From: Cellulomonas pakistanensis
Lineage (GTDB): Bacteria > Actinomycetota > Actinomycetes > Actinomycetales > Cellulomonadaceae
NCBI RefSeq assembly: GCF_016862755.1
Contig: NZ_BONO01000031.1
Coordinates: forward strand, 1-51,824
DNA length: 51,824 nucleotides
Direction of reading: 5' to 3'
In this document: piece after piece, positions 46,950 to 51,824 of the stretch
How the letters are laid out: every line of letters starts with the position of its first letter
Numbering within the stretch: the stretch's first letter is position 1
The notes under the pieces: generated by a model
Told to the model about the DNA's origin: nothing
The model's database searches: none
What the model saw: only the letters and a program-made list of their open reading frames with translations
Made by a program: the position numbers and the translations under genes

Positions 46950-47888
46950 CTACGCCTCGCCGAGCTCCGCGGACGTCGGCGGGTTCGCCCCGGCGCGGGA
47001 GACCGTGATCGCGGCGACCTGGGCGCAGCGGACCAGGACCTGCTGGACCGTCCCGCGGTCGATCGCGTGCAGCGCCTCGCGGGCGTCCGCACCCAGCAGG
47101 CCCGCGGTCCACAGGCCGTCGACGAGCGCGCCCATGAACGAGTCGCCGGCGCCGACCGTGTCGGCCACCTGCACCGCCGGCGCCTCGACCAGCACCTCGT
47201 CGCCGCCCGCGGTGATCGCGAGCGCGCCCTCGCCGCCGAGCGTCACGACGACGAGCGCCGGTCCGCGGCCCAGCCAGTCCTGCGCGATCTCGACGGGCGC
47301 GACGCCCGGGTGCAGCCAGGCGAGGTCCTCGTCGGACACCTTCACGACGTCGGCCAGCGCGACCAGCCGCTCGACGACGGGCAGCGTCTCCTCCGGCGAG
47401 CCCATCAGCGCGGGGCGCAGGTTCGGGTCGTAGGTGATCGTCGACGTCGCCCGGCGCTCCTCCAGGAGCCGGGCCACCGCCTCGCCGCCGGGCGAGATGA
47501 CCGTCGCGATCGAACCCGTGTGCACGACGGCCGGGGCGTCGTCGGCCTCGTCCCACCGCGTCGGCAGGTCCCACGTCAGGTCGAACTCGTACGTCGCGGC
47601 GCCCCCGGCGTCGAGGTGGGCGCGCGCCACGGGGGTGCGCTCGGGGGCGCGGTCGCCCGCGAGCACGTGCACGCCGGACCCCGCCAGGTGCTCCCGGACC
47701 AGGTCGCCGTGCGCGTCGTCGGCCAGCCAGGTCAGCAGGTCGACCCGGCGCCCGAGCCGGCCGAGCCCGATCGCCACGTTGGCGGGGCTGCCGCCGGGGT
47801 GCTCGGCGGGCTCGGCGCCCGGGCGGAGCACGACGTCGACGAGGGCCTCCCCGACGACGAGGGCGCGGGCGGCGGGCTGCTCGGTCAT
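46950..47888 (-). CDS. PfkB family carbohydrate kinase (fructokinase-like)
   Basis: 312 residues. N-terminal GEALVDVVLRPGAEPAEHPGGSPANVAIGLGRLG in outline is the first PfkB signature with the substrate-binding GGSPANVA; near residue 245 DTVGAGDSFMGAL carries the catalytic aspartate and anion hole. Length and motif favour fructokinase or a ribokinase relative. ATG at 47888 with GGAG upstream. Convergent with the sugar importer; may phosphorylate a sugar released from its substrate, which is inference. Confidence 0.9.
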   Translation of the reverse strand: MTEQPAARALVVGEALVDVVLRPGAEPAEHPGGSPANVAIGLGRLGRRVDLLTWLADDAHGDLVREHLAGSGVHVLAGDRAPERTPVARAHLDAGGAATYEFDLTWDLPTRWDEADDAPAVVHTGSIATVISPGGEAVARLLEERRATSTITYDPNLRPALMGSPEETLPVVERLVALADVVKVSDEDLAWLHPGVAPVEIAQDWLGRGPALVVVTLGGEGALAITAGGDEVLVEAPAVQVADTVGAGDSFMGALVDGLWTAGLLGADAREALHAIDRGTVQQVLVRCAQVAAITVSRAGANPPTSAELGEA

Positions 47889-47993
47889 GGGGCTCCTTCG
47901 CGTCCGGCGGCGGTGCCGGGTCGGGGGTGGGGCGTGCGGGGTCGAGCGGGGTGGTGCGCGGCGCGGGCGGTGCGCGGGGTGCGGTCGGCGCCG

Positions 47994-48236
47994 TCAGGAC
48001 GCCGCGTCACCGCCGGGCCCGTCGGACGCGCGGGCCGCGTCGAGCCGGGCGCGGGCGCCGTCCAGCCACTGCTGGCAGCGCGCGGCGAGCGCCTCGCCGC
48101 GCTCCCACAGGGCGAGGGACTCCTCGAGCGTCGCGCCGCCGGCCTCGAGCCGGGAGACGACGGCGACGAGCTCGTCGCGCGCCTGCTCGTAGGACAGGTC
48201 GGCGGGGTCGCCGGGGGTGGGGGAGGTGTCGCTCAC
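47994..48236 (-). CDS. xseB: Exodeoxyribonuclease VII small subunit
   Basis: 80 residues: [49 protein letters not shown] in outline, the two-helix XseB fold with the conserved LExGxxxLEESLxLxExG. It forms the multi-subunit nuclease with XseA, which degrades single-stranded DNA from both ends. GTG start at 48236. In most actinobacteria it lies directly after xseA; here xseA is 1.9 kb upstream with a regulator and an SDR gene between. Confidence 0.92.
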   Translation of the reverse strand: MSDTSPTPGDPADLSYEQARDELVAVVSRLEAGGATLEESLALWERGEALAARCQQWLDGARARLDAARASDGPGGDAAS

Positions 48237-48324
48237 GGGTCCATCTAACCAACGACCGCCCACCTCGCGCCCCGCGCGGCGCCGGGGGTGCGTGCCCGGC
48301 CGGCCGGGCGGGCGGCCGCGGGCG

Positions 48325-49176
48325 TCAGCCGTCCTGCGCCGCGAACTGCTGCGTCCCGAGCACGGCCAGCAGCCGGAGCCGGCTCTCCGCCTCGCTGCGC
48401 GGCGCGGCGGTGAGGACGAGCAGCGTCTGCGACCCGTCCTCGGTGAACAGCGCCTGGCAGTCGACCTCGATCGCCCCGACCCGCGGGTGGATCAGCACCT
48501 TGTGGTCCTCGAACCGGCGGGACACCTCGTGCGCCTCCCAGAGGGCGACGAACTCCGCGCTCCGGGCGGACAGCTCGCGCACCAGCTCGGCCGCCCGCGA
48601 CCGCGGGCCCTCCGCGCCGAGCGTCGCCCGCAGCGAGGCGACCTGCGCCCGGCTCTGCCGGTCCCGGTCATCCTCCGGGTACAGCAGCCGCTCCGTCCCG
48701 GGGCTCGCGAACCAGCGGTAGATCGCGCTGCGCTCCCACCCGGCGAGCGACTCCACGGGGCCGAACAGGGCGCGCGCCAGGTCGTTCTGCACCAGCGTCC
48801 GCCCGAGCCCGTCGAGGACCAGGGCCGGGCTGTCGGTGATCCGGTCCAGCACCCGCAGCAGCCCGGGGGCGACGTAGTCCTCGCGCGCGGCGCGGTCCGG
48901 CGCGCTGTGCCCGGCGACCCGGTACAGGTAGTCGCGCTCGTCGGGCGTCAGCCGCAGCGCCCGGGCGAGCGAGCCGAGCATCTGGGTGCTGGGCTGCGGG
49001 CCGCGGCGCTGCTCGAGCCGCGTGTAGTAGTCCGTCGACATCACGGCGAGCTGGGCGACCTCCTCCCGCCGCAGGCCCGGGGCGCGGCGGCGGGCGCCCG
49101 GCGGCAGCCCGACGTCGCCCGGGCGCAGGGCCTGGCGGTGCCGGAGCAGGAAGTCGGCCAGCGCGTCGCGATCCAC
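48325..49176 (-). CDS. XRE-type HTH regulator with MmyB-like ligand domain
   Basis: 283 residues. N-terminal helix-turn-helix (about 6-75) with [25 protein letters not shown], the exact pattern of this family. The C-terminal MmyB-like PAS-related domain (about 100-265) has [30 protein letters not shown] and [26 protein letters not shown] in outline. Members repress the adjacent short-chain dehydrogenase or a ligand-linked gene. GTG start at 49176. Divergent from the SDR gene (102 bp). Confidence 0.92.
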   Translation of the reverse strand: MDRDALADFLLRHRQALRPGDVGLPPGARRRAPGLRREEVAQLAVMSTDYYTRLEQRRGPQPSTQMLGSLARALRLTPDERDYLYRVAGHSAPDRAAREDYVAPGLLRVLDRITDSPALVLDGLGRTLVQNDLARALFGPVESLAGWERSAIYRWFASPGTERLLYPEDDRDRQSRAQVASLRATLGAEGPRSRAAELVRELSARSAEFVALWEAHEVSRRFEDHKVLIHPRVGAIEVDCQALFTEDGSQTLLVLTAAPRSEAESRLRLLAVLGTQQFAAQDG

Positions 49177-49277
49177 CCGAGCAGTATCGGCGCGCGCCGC
49201 GACCGCGGACCAGGGACCCGCGATCCCCCGACGAGCGCTCTCTGGCGGGCGGACGCCGGCCGTCGAAGACTCGGGGC

Positions 49278-50042
49278 ATGCGAATCGACGGGAACACCAT
49301 CTTCATCCCCGGTGCCACGAGCGGCATCGGCCTCGCCCTGGCCCTCGCCCTGCAGGCGAAGGGCAACACCGTGATCGTCGGCGGCCGGCGCACCGAGCTG
49401 CTCGACCGGATCACCGCCGAGCACCCCGGCATCCACGCCTACCGCATCGACACCGCCGACGCGGAGGACGTCGCGGAGGTGTCGAAGCGGGTGATCGCCG
49501 AGCACCCCGAGGTGAACGTGCTCGTCCCGATGGCCGGCATCATGCGCGTCGAGGACTGGACCGACCCGGCCGGGTTCCTCGACACCGCCGAGCAGACCGT
49601 CACCACCAACGTGCTCGGCCCGATCCGGCTGATCGCCGCGTTCGTCGAGCACCTGCAGACCCGCCCGGACGCCACGATCCTCACGGTGTCCTCCGGGCTG
49701 GCGTTCGCCCCGCTCCGGGTCACGCCGACCTACAACGCGAGCAAGGCGTTCATCCACATGCTCAGCGAGTCGATCCGGCTGCAGCTCGCCCGGACCAGCG
49801 TCCGCGTGCTCGAGCTCGAGCCGCCGTCGGTGCAGACCGACCTCATGCCGGGGCACCGGGAGAACGCCGACGCGATGCCGCTCGACGAGTTCGTCGCGGA
49901 GGTGATGGCGCTGCTCGAGGCGCAGCCCGACGCGACCGAGATCCAGGTCGAGCGCGTCAGGTTCCTCCGGTACGGCGAGGCGCGCGGCGACTACCCGCAG
50001 GTGGTCGCGGCGCTCAACGCACGGGACCCGCACGGGAAGTGA
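49278..50042 (+). CDS. SDR family oxidoreductase (DltE-like)
   Basis: 254 residues, classical short-chain dehydrogenase. Cofactor motif GATSGIG near residue 12, VPMAGIM in place of NNAG, catalytic serine in TVSSGLAF and YNASK with the catalytic Tyr and Lys. The long C-terminal helix region (EVMALLEAQPDATEIQVERVRFLRYGEARG in outline) is typical of the DltE group often paired with MmyB-type regulators. Substrate unknown. ATG at 49278 without a clear ribosome-binding site. Probably regulated by the divergent HTH gene. Confidence 0.92.
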   Translation: MRIDGNTIFIPGATSGIGLALALALQAKGNTVIVGGRRTELLDRITAEHPGIHAYRIDTADAEDVAEVSKRVIAEHPEVNVLVPMAGIMRVEDWTDPAGFLDTAEQTVTTNVLGPIRLIAAFVEHLQTRPDATILTVSSGLAFAPLRVTPTYNASKAFIHMLSESIRLQLARTSVRVLELEPPSVQTDLMPGHRENADAMPLDEFVAEVMALLEAQPDATEIQVERVRFLRYGEARGDYPQVVAALNARDPHGK

Positions 50043-50067
50043 CGCGCGGCGGGGAGGAGTGGACGAA

Positions 50068-50098
50068 CCGGCCGGACACGCCCGGCGTGTCCGGCCGG
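50068..50098. terminator. Bidirectional terminator between SDR gene and xseA
   Basis: CCGGCCGGACACGCC (50068-50082) and GGCGTGTCCGGCCGG (50084-50098) pair perfectly around a single base, between convergent genes. Confidence 0.8.
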
Positions 50099-50137
50099 AT
50101 CCGCCACCCGAGGGCGTGGGGCCGGGCCCGCGGAACG

Positions 50138-51475
50138 TCAGGCGTCCTCGCCCGCCTCGGCGGCGGGGCGCCTCCGGCCGGGCGCGACCGCCAGCACCGT
50201 CGCCATGAGCTCGCCGCGGGACACCCGTATCCGCAGCGAGTCCTTCGCCGCCACCTCGGTCGCCTCCCGCACGACGCGGCCGTCGGACGTCTGCACCACG
50301 GCGTACCCGCGGTCGAGCGTCGCGGCGGGGGACAGCGCCCGGACCTGCGCGGCGAGCGCGCGCGTCGACGTCACGGCGCCCGCGAGCGCGTGGTCGAGGC
50401 TGCGGCGGGCGTGGTCGCGGGCGCGGACCACCTCGGCCTCGCGGGTGTCGACCATCGTCTGCGGGCGGGCCAGCACCGGTCGGCTGCGCACCTGCTCCAG
50501 GTTGGCGGCCTCCCGGGCGACCCGGTGCTCGACGGCGGACCGGATGCGGGAGCGCGCCTGCGCGACCCGGGCGCGCTCCTCGCCGACGTCCGGCACGATC
50601 CGCTTCGCGGCGTCGGTCGGCGTGGACGCGCGGTAGTCGGCGACCAGGTCGAGCAGCGGGGTGTCCGTCTCGTGGCCGATCGCGGACACCAGCGGGGTGC
50701 GGCAGGCCGCCGCCGCGCGGACGAGCGCCTCGTTGCTGAACGGCAGCAGGTCCTCGACCGAGCCGCCGCCGCGCGCGACGACGACCACCTCGACCCGCGG
50801 GTCGGCGTCCAGCTCGGCGATCGCGCGGCTCACCTGGGGCACCGCGCCCGCGCCCTGCACGGCGACCTCGCGGATCACGAACTCCACCTGCGGCCAGCGC
50901 GCGCGGGCGTTCACCACCACGTCGTGCTCGGCCTTCGACTCCCGGCCGCACACCAGGCCGACGACCCGGGGCAGGAACGGCAGCGGCACGCGGCGGTCGG
51001 CGTCGAACAGCCCCTCCGCCGCCAGCACGCGCTTGAGGTGCTCGATCCGGGCCAGCAGCTCGCCCACGCCGACGGCGCGGATCTCGTCCGCGTTGAGCTG
51101 CAGCGTCCCGCGCTTGGTCCAGAACGTCGGACGGGCGTGCACGACCACGTGCGCGCCCTCGGCCAGCGGGGTCGCCGCGCCGGACAGCACGCCCGCCGGC
51201 ATGGACACCGGCAGCGACATGTCGGTGTCCGTGTCCCGCAGCGTGAGGAACGCGACGTTCGCCCCCGGGCGGCGGTTGAGCTGCACCACCTGGCCCTCGA
51301 CCCACAGCGGCGACATCTTCGCGACGTAGTCGGCGATCTTCACGGACAGCAGCCGGACGGGCCACGGCCGCTCGGCGGTGGTCTCGTTCGCGCGCGCCGG
51401 GAGCTCGGCCGGGCCGGTCGCGGCCGCGGCGCCGGGGGCGTCAGCGCGGGGGGTCGTGGGGGAGGACTGCTGCAC
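50138..51475 (-). CDS. xseA: Exodeoxyribonuclease VII large subunit
   Basis: About 445 residues from the chosen GTG (51475). N-terminal OB fold (about 35-130) with VKIADYVAKMSPLWVEGQVVQLNR, catalytic domain with VGLVCGRESKAEHDV, VVARGGGSVEDLLPFSNEALVRAAA and SAIGHETDTPLLDLVAD in outline, then a coiled-coil region. The open frame extends to 51646, but that part is read from the tandem repeats at 51537-51700 and is low-complexity. Partner of the small subunit at 47994-48236, separated from it by a regulator/SDR pair. Confidence 0.93.
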   Translation of the reverse strand: MQQSSPTTPRADAPGAAAATGPAELPARANETTAERPWPVRLLSVKIADYVAKMSPLWVEGQVVQLNRRPGANVAFLTLRDTDTDMSLPVSMPAGVLSGAATPLAEGAHVVVHARPTFWTKRGTLQLNADEIRAVGVGELLARIEHLKRVLAAEGLFDADRRVPLPFLPRVVGLVCGRESKAEHDVVVNARARWPQVEFVIREVAVQGAGAVPQVSRAIAELDADPRVEVVVVARGGGSVEDLLPFSNEALVRAAAACRTPLVSAIGHETDTPLLDLVADYRASTPTDAAKRIVPDVGEERARVAQARSRIRSAVEHRVAREAANLEQVRSRPVLARPQTMVDTREAEVVRARDHARRSLDHALAGAVTSTRALAAQVRALSPAATLDRGYAVVQTSDGRVVREATEVAAKDSLRIRVSRGELMATVLAVAPGRRRPAAEAGEDA

Positions 51476-51536
51476 GGGCCCACCCTGCCACGCGGGCCCG
51501 ACAGCGCACGCCCCGCGGCCCCCCGGCGGAGCAGTG

Positions 51537-51702
51537 CCGAACCGGGGCCGTCCGGTTGAGCCGGGGCTGTCCTGCCGAGCCGGGGGCTGTCCGGCTGAGC
51601 CGGGGACATCCGGCTGAGGGAGGTGGTTCCGCCGAGATAGGGCCATCCCGCCGAGATAGGGCCATGGCCGGTCCTACGTCGATGGGCGGGTCCTATCTCG
51701 GC
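51537..51702. repeat. Expanded 7+2 word array upstream of xseA
   Basis: Seven direct copies of a 17-19 nt unit beginning YYGAG start at 51537, 51556, 51575, 51595, 51614, 51632 and 51651 (steps 18-20 nt). The last two read CCGAGATAGGGCCAT. Inverted copies follow at 51671-51681 (degenerate) and 51690-51702, spaced 19 nt. The first five vary around CCGAGCCGGGGCTGTCC. No spacers of unique sequence, so not CRISPR. It fills most of the 349 bp between xseA and the window end. Confidence 0.8.
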
Positions 51703-51774
51703 GACCCTCGCGTGAGGAGGCCGGACGCAGGCGCGCTGTCGCGCCACCCCCAGGGGACTCTGGCCGAGGCCGTG

Positions 51775-51824
51775 CACCCCCGCCCCCCCGCCCCGCCCGC
51801 CGCCCCGCCGCCCCGCCCCGCCCC
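51775..51824. repeat. C-rich low-complexity tract at window end
   Basis: Almost only C and G, with runs of C up to seven and repeated CCCCGCC units. Non-coding; it may be the edge of a longer simple repeat and is a place where assembly errors are likely. Confidence 0.6.

Noticed and set aside
51537..51702. CRISPR array
   Set aside because: Units are 18-20 nt with no unique spacers between them, they diverge along the array, and no cas gene is present.

Overview
The window comes from a very GC-rich, mycothiol-making actinobacterium. Gene order (greA, mca, hemolysin III, uppS, phoH, fumC, xseB, xseA), GTG starts, GTGA/ATGA gene overlaps and TAnnnT promoters a few bases before start codons suggest Cellulomonas or a close relative; this placement is by recall, not by search. 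A chemotaxis receptor behind a possible FliA promoter suggests motility. Nearly all of the sequence is chromosomal housekeeping and sugar-transport genes. I see no prophage, transposase, integrase, CRISPR array, rRNA or tRNA.

Layout. 1-1629: end of a MacB-type ABC exporter. 1652-4419: TetR regulator and GH42 beta-galactosidase behind a 20-bp palindromic operator. 4676-7091: zinc dehydrogenase, GAF-ANTAR regulator, TusA-like protein. 7105-8007: siderophore-interacting flavoprotein. 8147-9939: MarR/MFS divergent pair. 10097-17291: RND pump, two-component system and ABC-2 exporter. 17561-27358: BI-1 membrane protein, sulfur and amino-acid metabolism (cystathionine beta-synthase, MsrA, cystathionine gamma-synthase/lyase, threonine deaminase), alditol oxidase, FKBP, purine nucleoside phosphorylase and an AI-2E family transporter. 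27474-35786: MmcQ/YjbR protein, a small protein, GreA, DUF4307, mycothiol conjugate amidase, nitrilase, small alarmone synthetase, hemolysin III, cis-prenyltransferase and PIN-PhoH. 35803-39833: FUSC/MarR pair and chemotaxis receptor. 39920-46812: fumarase, carbonic anhydrase and an LpqY-SugABC-like trehalose importer. 46950-51475: PfkB kinase, exonuclease VII subunits separated by a regulator/SDR pair.

The most unusual signal is intergenic. At least five loci carry the same architecture with different sequence: two direct copies of an 11-13 nt word containing CGAG, spaced 19-20 nt, followed by two inverted copies with the same spacing. Two of these elements bracket the MmcQ/YjbR gene, one forms the end of the GAF-ANTAR gene, and one has grown to seven direct plus two inverted copies upstream of xseA. 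I know of no named family with this description.

Other points of interest: two ACCTAC-N6-GTAGGT palindromes 28.7 kb apart (beta-galactosidase and hemolysin III promoters), a small basic ORF upstream of the PIN-PhoH gene in the position of a PhoAT antitoxin, and separation of xseA from xseB by a divergent HTH/SDR pair.
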